Of a stretch of 64,000 nt of DNA, positions 56,855 to 64,000 are shown in pieces. The notes under the pieces were generated by a model, which worked only from the letters and a program-made list of their open reading frames with translations, ran no database searches and was not told where the DNA came from. The stretch spans positions 1 through 64,000 of the forward strand of contig NZ_FQTV01000002.1 in assembly GCF_900128905.1 (NCBI RefSeq), in the 5' to 3' direction. The position numbers and the translations under genes were made by a program. Positions within the stretch are counted from its first letter, which is position 1, and each line of letters starts with the position of its first letter. Source of the DNA: Bacteroides luti. Lineage in GTDB: Bacteria > Bacteroidota > Bacteroidia > Bacteroidales > Bacteroidaceae.

Positions 56855-56965
56855 TCAGTTATCATTTGTTTCGTATCTCCAAGTTCGTAACCCTTTTTCT
56901 ATCTTTTCTTGTCCGTAGACTATGGTAGACATTAATGCCAATAAGTTAAAGATAAGTTGTCTCAT
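56855..56965 (-). pseudogene. short signal-peptide ORF, probable gene remnant
   Basis: A 36-codon frame begins MRQLIFNLLALMSTIVYGQ, a convincing signal peptide, continues EKIEKGLRTWRYE and stops at TGA. It is too short to be a mature exported protein and lies in a remnant-rich region. I read it as the 5' end of a lost exported-protein gene. A genuine small secreted peptide cannot be ruled out. Confidence 0.4.
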
Positions 56966-57122
56966 AAGTTATTTATTTTTATTAAAAGCACAATCGTCAC
57001 CTTTTACTCTCTTGTTCTTTATATCTGGAAATCAAAGTTAGAAAGTTTTATTTAATTTACCTAATTATTTTCCTAGTTATTTACAATTAGGTTACTTGCG
57101 AATTGAAATCTGATACCCAAAG

Positions 57123-57193
57123 CACTTTTGCCAGTTGTTTAAGAAACGTGTTGGCGTTTCACAAAATGAATATTGAACATGGAACTAAATTTA
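57123..57193 (+). pseudogene. 3'-end remnant of the AraC gene at 53323
   Basis: The frame QLFKKRVGVSQNEY-stop at 57132-57176 matches RLFKKRVGVSPNEY, the last residues of the AraC protein. DNA similarity extends past the stop (AACTAAATTTAG against ATTAAATTTG). Nothing of the rest of that gene is recognisable nearby. The fragment and the intact gene bracket cassette 1. Confidence 0.75.
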
Positions 57194-57261
57194 GTTATGT
57201 GAAAAGTACTTCAAGGTTACTCTATAACTCCAATAGATTTTTTTCAAATTTTTTTTTGCTT

Positions 57262-57432
57262 ATCTGCTACTAATTTAGACTAATAATTTGATAATGAATA
57301 TTTTATCTAGTGGTAGATAGAAATAATTACCATTTATCTCCCACTAGTAAATTTCTAAGTTGTTGATTGTCAGGATGCGTTTTAGTGGCAGATGATTTTA
57401 GTTTAATAGCAGATAGAAATCATCTGCCACTA
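57262..57432. repeat. ATCTGCCAC / GTGGCAGAT inverted repeats, copy 2
   Basis: TAGTGGCAGATGATTT (57383-57398) and its exact complement (57417-57432) flank an 18-base loop that holds a further TAGCAGATAG. Just upstream, CTAGTGGTAGATA and TATCTCCCACTAG (57307-57347) form another hairpin, and ATCTGCTACTAA lies at 57262. The same half-site recurs near 21.7 and 57.8 kb. Confidence 0.75.
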
Positions 57433-57530
57433 ACTCGAAATAACAGCCCTTCCAGCATTCAATAAATATCCGGCGAGCCTTCTTAAATCTCTTTTGTGAG
57501 ATTTTATTTTTCAGGCGAGATGTTTATGTA

Positions 57531-57608
57531 ATCTTGTACAAAACAAAACATTCTTCTGTACAAAAGAATTAATTGTTTTGTACAGAAGAATGCATTCTTT
57601 TGTACAAG
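57531..57608. repeat. four GTAC-centred dyad units at exact 22-bp period
   Basis: GTAC cores lie at 57536, 57558, 57580 and 57602, each within TT[GC]TGTACA-like or TTTTGTACA dyads. Units 2 and 3 together make a 42-bp palindrome (57550-57591) broken by one base pair. The left half of unit 2 equals the inverted right half of unit 3. The right half of unit 2 equals the inverted left half of unit 4. Confidence 0.8.
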
Positions 57609-57638
57609 GGTGCACAAATGTGTCTAGTAGTTTTATAA

Positions 57639-57676
57639 AAAGCAGACCGGAGTTATACAAAACTCCGGTCTGCTTT
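57639..57676 (-). terminator. orphan terminator-like hairpin
   Basis: AAAGCAGACCGGAGTT and its exact complement form a 16-bp GC-rich stem with loop ATACAA. On the minus strand it ends in TTTTTATAAAAC. No minus-strand gene lies between it and 58123, so it either ends an unannotated RNA or is left from a lost gene. Confidence 0.65.
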
Positions 57677-57807
57677 ATCAAAAGTCTCAGTTCTTATAAA
57701 TTGCTGAGCAATCCATTTAAATAACTTTACTGATATTCAAAAACAAGTTTAGTTGTCTTTGAATTGATAATAATAAAATGAATAGTTGTTTTCAGAATCT
57801 ATTTTTG

Positions 57808-57914
57808 TAGCAGATGATTTGGTCTAGTGGAAGATGATTTTTTATCTGCCACCACCTGAAAGGCTTTATGGTAAGTTGTTTTAGTGAGTTTGGTGGGAGA
57901 TAGGTAGATGATTT
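57808..57914. repeat. GTAGCAGATGA / ATCTGCCACC dispersed repeat, copy 3
   Basis: GTAGCAGATGATTT and AGTGGAAGATGATTT at 20-bp spacing are followed by TTTTTATCTGCCACCACCTG and AAAGG, matching copy 1 at 21.7 kb base by base over the last ~25 positions except one. GGTGGGAGATAGGTAGATGA follows. Both copies lie upstream of a + strand gene. Confidence 0.7.
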
Positions 57915-58058
57915 TGTGTTTTATTATTTGTTTTGTGTGATGAATTGTCTAGTTGCTTTGCAAAAGGTGTATATGATTAACAAATTTCTATAAATTAATA
58001 TTGTTTCAGTTCTTTGAAAAATGATCTATATTATTGTATGTATTTTGAGAAATATTTT

Positions 58059-58066
58059 TATCTTTG
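58059..58066 (+). promoter_or_regulatory. -7 box of the ATP-binding protein gene
   Basis: TATCTTTG fits TAnnTTTG, 58-65 bp before the ATG; an ATTG at 58033-58036 could act as -33. Confidence 0.45.
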
Positions 58067-58123
58067 TAACTGTATGCATGATATTGAATGCTCTTGTATA
58101 TATAACAAATAACTCTTAAATCT

Positions 58124-59677
58124 ATGAACACAGAAATAAACAAAATAAAGCAATTAATAAAGCAAGGCGAAGGTATAGAAATAGAATTTAAAGAATCTAA
58201 CGGTTCGCTTACTCGTTCTGTGTTCGAAACTATTTGTGCATTCCTCAACCGTAAAGGAGGAACAATCTTGCTGGGGGTAGCCGATGATGGAAAAATTATC
58301 GGAGTAAATGAAGATACACTTCAGGCTCAGCTTGATACGTTGGCACGTGATATGAATAATCCTCAGATTATTTCTCCCACTTTCTTTCTCTCCACAGATG
58401 TGGTGGATATTGACGGGAAAAAAGTAATAAGCATCTTTGTGCCCGAAAGTTCGCAACCACATGCATACAAAGGAGCTTATTATGACAGGAATGAAGATGG
58501 TGATTTTAAATTGACTAACCAGCAGCTTATAACAAATTTGTTTCTTCGCAAACAGGATGGATATACAGAAAATAAGGTGTTCCCATATCTTGAAATGGAG
58601 GACTTTGAAACAGAACTCTTTGATACTGTACGCAATTTAGTGCGATTAACAAGAGCCGACCATCCTTGGATTAATATGAGCAATGAGGAAATTCTGGTTT
58701 CTGCACGGATGAGATTAAGAGATTCTTATACGGGAAAAGAGGGCTATACGCTTGCCGCAGCTTTGGTGTTTGGAAAGGAGAATACAATTGCGAGTGTGCT
58801 TCCTCATTTTAAAACGGATGCTCTTTGTAGAAAGGAAGATGTAGAGAGGTATGATGATAGAGATGATATTCGCTGTAATCTTATGAGGTCTTATTCTCGT
58901 CTGTTGGCTTTTATTCGCAAATATTTGCCCGATAGGTTTTATCTGGAAGGAAATCAGAGAATGAGCATACGTGAGCTGATATTTCGTGAAATGGTGGCAA
59001 ATCTTTTAGTGCATAGGGAATTCTCAAACGCTTATCCGGCTACAATGACTATTTATAAGTATGAGGTAGTTGCCGAGAACTGGAATCGTCCGTATATGAT
59101 GGGGCGTATCAATCTGGAAAACTTAAAACCGCATCCAAAGAATCCTACTATTGCTAATTTCTTTAAACAGATAGGCTGGGTAGAGGAATTAGGTTCAGGA
59201 GTAAGGAAGATGTATAAGTATTGTCCTATTTATGTAAATGACGCACTACCTGTTATTGAAGAAGGGGATGTGTTTAAAATCACAATCAAATATGAAGCAG
59301 GTGAACCTGTAAATGATATAGTAAATGGACCTATAAATAAGCCTATCAATGAGCCTTTAAGAACTAATGACCTTGTAAATGGACCTATAAATGGACCTAT
59401 AAATGATAGAGTAAATGATAGAGTAAATGATAGAGTAAATGATAGAGTAAATGAGCTTGTAAGTAAACCATTAAATGATAATGAAATATCAATTATATCT
59501 CTCTTAAAAATAACGCCAGGATTAAATGCAAATGAAATATCAGAGCATATTAAAAAAAGCATACCATCAGTGGCACGTTATATAAGCTCTTTAAAGAAAA
59601 GAGAATTGATTGAATTTAGAGGAGCAACTAAAACCGGAGGATATTACATTATAACAGAAAAGAAAGAAGAGAAATAG
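58124..59677 (+). CDS. AlbA_2 / Schlafen-like ATP-binding protein with tetrapeptide repeats and winged helix
   Basis: A 517-residue protein. The AlbA_2 (Schlafen-type, AAA_4) domain is at about 12-135 (EGIEIEFKESNGSL, NRKGGTILLGVADDGKIIGV). The HATPase_c_4-type region is at about 275-385 (LIFREMVANLLVHREFSN, FFKQIGWVEELGSGVRKMYK). Residues about 397-450 are degenerate tetrapeptides N-x-x-[VIL] including four perfect NDRV units. A winged helix closes the protein (ISLLKITPGLNANEISEHI, SIPSVARYISSLKKRELIEF). Such proteins are thought to be DNA-binding transcription factors. A decayed copy of its 3' end lies about 3.5 kb downstream. Confidence 0.85.
   Translation: MNTEINKIKQLIKQGEGIEIEFKESNGSLTRSVFETICAFLNRKGGTILLGVADDGKIIGVNEDTLQAQLDTLARDMNNPQIISPTFFLSTDVVDIDGKKVISIFVPESSQPHAYKGAYYDRNEDGDFKLTNQQLITNLFLRKQDGYTENKVFPYLEMEDFETELFDTVRNLVRLTRADHPWINMSNEEILVSARMRLRDSYTGKEGYTLAAALVFGKENTIASVLPHFKTDALCRKEDVERYDDRDDIRCNLMRSYSRLLAFIRKYLPDRFYLEGNQRMSIRELIFREMVANLLVHREFSNAYPATMTIYKYEVVAENWNRPYMMGRINLENLKPHPKNPTIANFFKQIGWVEELGSGVRKMYKYCPIYVNDALPVIEEGDVFKITIKYEAGEPVNDIVNGPINKPINEPLRTNDLVNGPINGPINDRVNDRVNDRVNDRVNELVSKPLNDNEISIISLLKITPGLNANEISEHIKKSIPSVARYISSLKKRELIEFRGATKTGGYYIITEKKEEK
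59402..59449 (+). repeat. four perfect 12-bp coding repeats
   Basis: AATGATAGAGTA is repeated four times without change, encoding NDRV each time, inside a longer run of diverged 12-bp units (59312-59470). Multiples of 12 keep the frame, so slippage would change linker length without breaking the protein. Confidence 0.9.
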
Positions 59678-59952
59678 CTATATAAACAATGTTGACATTA
59701 AATACGAACAGACGGCGAAAGCTCAAATACCAATATATTGTGAATGCACCAAACGCAGGCTATGTTTTATGAAACACGCACACAAAAATACTAGCTAATT
59801 AAGGCTCCGCAAAAGGTGGTTCTGTTGTATGTTTATTACTATTTAGAAGTTGCTGTGGATGCATTTTTACGACGGAACCTTATTAGTTCATGAAAGAGGA
59901 AAAGAACCTGTTTATATCTTTTAAACCGCCAAAATAACTAAATAATATTTTT

Positions 59953-61464
59953 ATGAGTGATGTTAAAGAAAAAGATATTAATGAAAAGATAGTATATATT
60001 TTAAAAAGAAATAAGAATACTAATTTATTTGAAACTGATTTTGTGACAATAGAAGATACTTTTCCTGATTTTAATGAAAAGTTTCTTGATAATTATAAAG
60101 ATAAAGATGACTTAATTGATTTAGTAGAAAAAGTAGATGTATGCTATTTTATAAATAAATCGATAGGTATTTGTATAAATATCGAACTTCCTTTTCAAGG
60201 TGTTAGAACTAAAGAAGAATTGAAGAGTTGTTCTTTACAATCTATAAAACGTTATTTATTACTAAGAAAGCGTGCCTTCTTATTAAAGCAAACTTTAAGT
60301 AAATGTAGAAATAATGATGTTCTTATATACTCCCACAGATATAGAGGTTGGTCTAGTCCAGTTATTACATTGAATAATGATTTTAGTGCAACAATAGCAA
60401 CAAATTTTGGATTTGGTTATTCAAGCTATTTTTGTAATATATTAATTTATAAGAATATACCGATAATACCATTTTCTCATTATGTTCTATATCGGGGTAT
60501 TGATTCTCATCAAATGATACGTTGTACTTGTGACTATCCAGTTGATGATATTTACTGGAAATATGCATTAGATAATATCCGAGATTTCTGTAATAATTAT
60601 ATTTCTGGGGATTATGATTTTGTGAAAAGATATTTTATAGAACAGTGCAACAAGATGATTGATGGACTAAATGATTTTTTGCGTTACAATATATTCAATC
60701 TCTATACAGACTTAGATATAGGGCCTAGATTGAAAAATGATAGATGTAAAGATAAGGAATGTGTTAATTTTTGCGGACATACACTTGTTGAATTTCGTGG
60801 TGAGAAAATAGCCGGTGCTTTGCTTTTTATAGATTCTTTAAAGGTTTTAAATGAACTTATTGAAACGCAAACTTATATTGATAAAATTATCTTGTATTGC
60901 AATAAAGTACTGCCGATGTTAAAAGAAGATCTTAAGATATTACTAAAAGAGCTTGATTCACAAAACAATGATTTAACAAATATTGAACCAGAATATGATA
61001 TTGCATTAAAAGAAAAACTAAAGAGTAATGAAGAATTCTATGAATGGCGAAAAATATATAATCAAGTTGAGAATGAATTCAAAAAAAAGTATATAGAAGA
61101 GAAAATAATAAATGGGTTCAAAGATATAAAGCAGGAACAGCTTCCAAAAGAAAAATATATATCTTGGAATGAATATATTTTATTTGATAAAATAAAGCAA
61201 GAAGAAGTACAAAGATGTCTTTTTTTCTATCTCTATAGAGGATCAGTGGAAGAGCAATTTAAAGAATCCTTTGATAAAAATAATCCGGAATATGCTCCCT
61301 TCTTAGATGAAAGAGAAAGAATAGATAATAAATTCAAAGAAATAAGTCTCAGGTATAATAATTTAAAAGATGAAATTCGTAAAAATGAAAACTTTAGATT
61401 TAATATAGGAAAATACATACATACTATTGAAGACTATTTTAATAAAGATCGTTTTAATAATTAA
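59953..61464 (+). CDS. hypothetical protein, 503 residues, cassette 2
   Basis: A cytoplasmic protein without recognised domain. It is Lys/Asp/Asn-rich with very AT-rich codons. Notable segments are QSIKRYLLLRKRAFLLKQTL, a Cys-containing stretch KDKECVNFCGH near residue 275, and long charged helices in the last third (KSNEEFYEWRKIYNQVENEF, RIDNKFKEISLRYNNLKDEI) that suggest coiled coil. It lies 275 bp after the ATP-binding gene and 18 bp before a lipoprotein gene. It appears to be transferred accessory DNA; function unknown. Confidence 0.65.
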   Translation: MSDVKEKDINEKIVYILKRNKNTNLFETDFVTIEDTFPDFNEKFLDNYKDKDDLIDLVEKVDVCYFINKSIGICINIELPFQGVRTKEELKSCSLQSIKRYLLLRKRAFLLKQTLSKCRNNDVLIYSHRYRGWSSPVITLNNDFSATIATNFGFGYSSYFCNILIYKNIPIIPFSHYVLYRGIDSHQMIRCTCDYPVDDIYWKYALDNIRDFCNNYISGDYDFVKRYFIEQCNKMIDGLNDFLRYNIFNLYTDLDIGPRLKNDRCKDKECVNFCGHTLVEFRGEKIAGALLFIDSLKVLNELIETQTYIDKIILYCNKVLPMLKEDLKILLKELDSQNNDLTNIEPEYDIALKEKLKSNEEFYEWRKIYNQVENEFKKKYIEEKIINGFKDIKQEQLPKEKYISWNEYILFDKIKQEEVQRCLFFYLYRGSVEEQFKESFDKNNPEYAPFLDERERIDNKFKEISLRYNNLKDEIRKNENFRFNIGKYIHTIEDYFNKDRFNN

Positions 61465-61482
61465 TGTTTTAATAATAATTAT

Positions 61483-62292
61483 ATGAAAATAAGAGGGGTA
61501 CTCATATTAACATTACTAATGTTGTTTGCTGCTTGTAGAAACATACAGACATCTAACCTAAATAAAGACGGTAAACAGACAAGCAAAAAACTTTCAGATA
61601 CTGTTAATACGAGGAATGATTCTGACTTTTCTGAAAGAAATAAAGAATTTAAAGAGCTGGAATCGCATATTCCCCGATTCTATATTAAGTATAAGCAACC
61701 TATAAACGGGTATTCTGTAAAAGTGATGGTTGAATCTGTTGATGAACCATCACGTGCTATATTGGAATTCTCGAAAGATGGAAAAGTAGCATTTACTTTA
61801 GAAAACAGATATTTTTATGAATCTGCTTTAGAAGGTGATAAAAAGAAAATATTTAAAAAAGGTGTGTATTATGTTGATTATAAAATTAGAAAGAATGAAA
61901 GATTTTCGGGAGATTTAGATAAAGGTGTTCCTTTTTTCTTTCAGGATGTGAATTTTGATAATACAAAGGAGCTGGTATTTTCTTTATGGGGGCAAGGGCA
62001 AAGACATACAAGTATGTATAAGGTCTATTCTGTTAATGACAATGCAGAAGATATACTGTATCAGATTACTGACAATGAGCCATTTAATAAATTAGATGAT
62101 TTTACTAAATTTGATCAAAAAAATAAAACAATAACTCTTTTTTGCGATGGTGGTGCTTCCAATTATACAGAATTTATTTATAAACTGAATAATGATGGGG
62201 ATGACTTTGTACCTTTAAAGAAAATTGTTGATACAGTCGATGGAGAAGAAATAGAATATAAAATTAAAGTTATAACTAGCAAAAAGGGATGA
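61483..62292 (+). CDS. hypothetical lipoprotein, cassette 2
   Basis: A 269-residue lipoprotein (signal LFAAC, Cys18). A polar linker (about 19-60) precedes a beta-rich region. PFFFQDVNFDNTKELVFSLW resembles the repeat of VCBS/FG-GAP-like or XAC2610-like proteins, where an Asp-rich strand binds calcium, and DNTKELVF is the key piece. It overlaps the next gene by four bases (ATGA), so the two products are coupled. Role unknown. Confidence 0.68.
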   Translation: MKIRGVLILTLLMLFAACRNIQTSNLNKDGKQTSKKLSDTVNTRNDSDFSERNKEFKELESHIPRFYIKYKQPINGYSVKVMVESVDEPSRAILEFSKDGKVAFTLENRYFYESALEGDKKKIFKKGVYYVDYKIRKNERFSGDLDKGVPFFFQDVNFDNTKELVFSLWGQGQRHTSMYKVYSVNDNAEDILYQITDNEPFNKLDDFTKFDQKNKTITLFCDGGASNYTEFIYKLNNDGDDFVPLKKIVDTVDGEEIEYKIKVITSKKG

Positions 62293-63032
62293 TGGTACAT
62301 CTTAAATATTTTTATTCGAATTTAAAAAACGATATATGTGAAAAGAAGAAAACATTTATTATTTGGTTTATGATAATATATGTTGTACTTACGCTTATTC
62401 CAATTCTATTGGAATACCTCTCATTTGAACGAAATAATATCAATCCCTGCTGCTCTCCATATAATGCAAATTATATATATTTCCCATTATGGCTATATTT
62501 GTTGGGATCGATCTTTGCTTCAACTACGATGGTTTCAATAAATAGTAATTCAAAACAAAATATTTCTTTAAATGTACAAGTAACAGCTTTGGAAAAATAT
62601 GTCACACATCTATTCATTATTATAATACTATTTCCTGTAGCATTTTTAGTAGCGTTTAAATTTGCCGATTATACTAGAGTCGCATTCTTTAATATATATT
62701 ATTCTGCAAATTGTTATCCAATATCTTTAGTTAATGCGATAAGACACTGCTATAATCCTGTACTGGAATTCTCAGCAGGATTATTTGTACAATCAATTTT
62801 TATATTAGGAAGTACAATCTGGCGCAGAAAATCATTCATAAAAACTGTAGCAATAGTATTTTCTTTGTATATAACTCTGGTTATACTAGAGACTCAATTT
62901 GGAGGTTTTATATCAAGTATATTTAATAATATGAATTGGCTGATAGAAATTTTGGTATTCTTATCACTTTCACTTATAAACTGGAGACTTGGTTATTTGA
63001 ATTTAAGAATAAACAGTAATAAAATGAAGTAA
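62289..63032 (+). CDS. multi-spanning membrane protein, ABC-2-permease-like, cassette 2
   Basis: A 247-residue protein with about six hydrophobic helices (FIIWFMIIYVVLTLIPILLE, FPLWLYLLGSIFASTTMVSI, YVTHLFIIIILFPVAFLVAF, VAIVFSLYITLVILETQFGG, LIEILVFLSLSLINW). The cytoplasmic stretch NISLNVQVTALEKYVTHLF resembles ABC-2 type permeases of Bacteroides, where an ALEK-type motif precedes helix 3. No ATPase gene lies nearby. It is coupled to the lipoprotein upstream. Transport is only a suggestion. Confidence 0.65.
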   Translation: MMVHLKYFYSNLKNDICEKKKTFIIWFMIIYVVLTLIPILLEYLSFERNNINPCCSPYNANYIYFPLWLYLLGSIFASTTMVSINSNSKQNISLNVQVTALEKYVTHLFIIIILFPVAFLVAFKFADYTRVAFFNIYYSANCYPISLVNAIRHCYNPVLEFSAGLFVQSIFILGSTIWRRKSFIKTVAIVFSLYITLVILETQFGGFISSIFNNMNWLIEILVFLSLSLINWRLGYLNLRINSNKMK

Positions 63033-63442
63033 TAATTCTCTCTAGCAATAGAGAATATGACAGATTGTGCAGCGGAAGATGCAGCAAGAAATGAAGATAG
63101 ACCTGTAAACGGACCTGTAAATAGGCTTGAAAAATTAAGGCCCATATAAAAGAATCAATCAGATGAGGGAATAAATGAGGGAGCAAAATAAACCTCTAAA
63201 TGATAATAAAGTATCTATAATTCCCGAGGCTACTACATCATAACAGAAAAGAAAGAAGAGAAATAGTACTGAAAATTCTTGCTGATATAAGTTTGGGTTG
63301 AAAGGCTAACTAAGATTATATAAAAAATTGACTATAAAGATTATAAGTCAAAAAAGTAAGTCATAAAATCAAAAAAGGAAGTGATATTGTCATTCTAAAA
63401 ATATATCTTTATGACTCATTGTTAATCTTTAAAAAACAGCCT
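63033..63442. other. region between cassette 2 and aldA
   Basis: Apart from the gene remnant at 63080-63265 it contains only AT-rich sequence. TATATCTTTATG at 63401 is a near-consensus -7 box that may serve the aldehyde dehydrogenase gene. Confidence 0.45.
63080..63265 (+). pseudogene. decayed 3' end of a second ATP-binding protein gene
   Basis: The stretch repeats, with deletions and stops, the end of the gene at 58124. It includes ACCTGTAAACGGACCTGTAAA-like 12-bp units (63101-63121), AAACCTCTAAATGATAATAA, and a final 31-bp segment before TAG that differs from the intact gene at one base. It has no open frame. It shows that a paralogue once existed here or that cassette 2 inserted with duplication of the gene end. 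Confidence 0.75.
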
Positions 63443-64000
63443 ATGAAAAATCTAAAAATGTTTATCAATGGGAAATTTGTAGAAAATGCTTCCGACAAAT
63501 GGATTAATGTTCTGAACCCTTCGACTGAAGAAGTTATCTCACTTATGCCGGACGGTACTGCCGATGATGTAAAAGCAGCAATTGATGCTGCAGAAAAAGC
63601 TCAGCCAGCATGGGAGAAGATTCCGGCAGTGGAAAGAGCTAAATATCTTAGAATTATTGCAAATGGTATCAGAAAAAGAGAAGCTGAACTGACTGATATT
63701 ATTGTGAGAGAAGGAGGCAAAACGCAGGCATTGGCTAATGTTGAGGTTTTATTTACCGCTGATTATTTGGATTACATGGCCGAATGGGCCCGCCGTTATG
63801 AAGGCGAAATTATTCAAAGTGACAGACCAAAAGAAAATATATTCCTGTTTAAGAAACCTATTGGTGTTACTACAGGAATCCTTCCCTGGAATTTTCCGTT
63901 TTTCTTAATTGCCAGAAAAGCTGCTCCTGCATTGGTTACTGGTAATACGATTGTAATTAAACCAAGTCAGCTGACTCCTGAGAATGCTTATGTATTTGCT
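63443..64000 (+). CDS. aldA: aldehyde dehydrogenase, AldA-like (partial, runs off the window)
   Basis: The first 186 codons of an NAD-dependent aldehyde dehydrogenase close to E. coli AldA (lactaldehyde/glycolaldehyde dehydrogenase). The start is MKNLKMFINGKFVENASDKW. Family segments are VLNPSTEEVISLMPDGTADD, VEVLFTADYLDYMAEWARRY, EGEIIQSDRPKENIFLFKKP, GVTTGILPWNFPFFLIARKA and GNTIVIKPSQLTPENA. The catalytic Cys lies beyond the window edge. Bacteroides use such enzymes for lactaldehyde from fucose or rhamnose; no sugar genes are visible here to confirm that. Confidence 0.88.
   Translation, partial: MKNLKMFINGKFVENASDKWINVLNPSTEEVISLMPDGTADDVKAAIDAAEKAQPAWEKIPAVERAKYLRIIANGIRKREAELTDIIVREGGKTQALANVEVLFTADYLDYMAEWARRYEGEIIQSDRPKENIFLFKKPIGVTTGILPWNFPFFLIARKAAPALVTGNTIVIKPSQLTPENAYVFA

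Larger units (their letters stand above)
56966..58123. other. 1.1-kb intergenic region with remnants and repeat arrays
   Basis: It contains an AraC 3'-end remnant (57123), ATCTGCCAC-type inverted repeats (57262-57432 and 57808-57914), a 22-bp GTAC array (57531-57608), an orphan hairpin (57639-57676) and the promoter of the ATP-binding gene (58059). No intact gene was seen. Confidence 0.6.

Noticed and set aside
59230..59562. Minus-strand ORF with repeated FTLS units
   Set aside because: This is the reverse reading of the 12-bp coding repeats in the ATP-binding gene; low complexity explains the open frame.
59678..59952. tRNA or structured RNA in the gap after the ATP-binding gene
   Set aside because: No cloverleaf, terminator or conserved motif was found by eye.
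62289..63032. Firm call as an ABC transporter permease
   Set aside because: No ATP-binding subunit is nearby and the similarity is limited to a short stretch, so it was kept as a suggestion only.
58124..63265. Integrative element with att sites at the gene end
   Set aside because: There is no integrase, relaxase or transposase within the bracketed DNA, and the second copy extends well beyond a short att core. Decayed duplication is at least as likely.

Overview
The window comes from an AT-rich Bacteroidales chromosome, most likely Bacteroides or a close relative. The evidence is the gene content: FimA/Mfa-type fimbrillins, FecR/ECF pairs, DUF3575, DUF3868, DUF3943, LytTR systems, and pectin and GH27 enzymes. 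Many starts are also preceded by the Bacteroides -7 box TAnnTTTG rather than by a strong Shine-Dalgarno. No rRNA, tRNA, CRISPR array, integrase or transposase gene was seen.

Left part (0.5-20.7 kb): an OmpA-like porin is followed by a fimbrial island. First comes a possible envelope-signalling module: an outer-membrane protein joining an STN-like domain, a CarboxypepD_reg-like domain and a DUF3575 barrel; then an AraC regulator, an ECF sigma factor and a FecR anti-sigma factor. After an 800-bp AT-rich leader comes the structural operon: DUF3575, DUF3868/OmpA/TPR, Mfa1-like major fimbrillin, Mfa2-like anchor, two accessory fimbrillin lipoproteins, and a 1667-residue tip or adhesin candidate with a T9SS-type C-terminal domain. 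A thioredoxin-like DUF5106 lipoprotein and a second AraC regulator close the island.

21.9-31.1 kb: a compact operon joins a TonB-dependent receptor, an AmpG/PAT-like permease, a HemN-type coproporphyrinogen oxidase/dehydrogenase, protoporphyrinogen oxidase and a small GNAT-like protein. It reads as porphyrin acquisition plus late haem synthesis. A convergent LytTR regulator and TPR histidine kinase follow.

31.6-47.3 kb: CDF metal exporter; two DUF3943 outer-membrane proteins (the second split by an in-frame TAA) around a pectate lyase/pectin esterase operon and a repeat-rich surface protein; an alpha/beta hydrolase; NlpE-like lipoprotein; CNNM/CorC protein; CDGSH protein; a second gene split by an in-frame TAA; a macro-like protein; a GH27 enzyme.

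47.5-54.2 kb: a redox/carbonyl-detoxification regulon (Fe-ADH, two aldo/keto reductases, MBL hydrolase, cupin-CMD protein) with a divergent AraC regulator. A nearly identical 41-bp element sits at exactly the same distance from the -7 boxes of both aldo/keto reductase transcription units. This is strong evidence for a shared operator.

54.3-64 kb: an accessory stretch with two cassettes of unknown lipoprotein and membrane genes. Each lies between an intact gene (AraC; AlbA_2-type ATP-binding protein) and a decayed copy of that gene's 3' end. The window ends inside an aldA-like aldehyde dehydrogenase.

The most unusual non-coding signal is a set of intergenic arrays of short dyad units repeated at about 22-23 bp (31.4, 43.5, 57.5 kb, and a related arrangement at 21.5 kb), each with its own sequence. 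Beside them is a dispersed family built on ATCTGCCAC/GTAGCAGAT half-sites.
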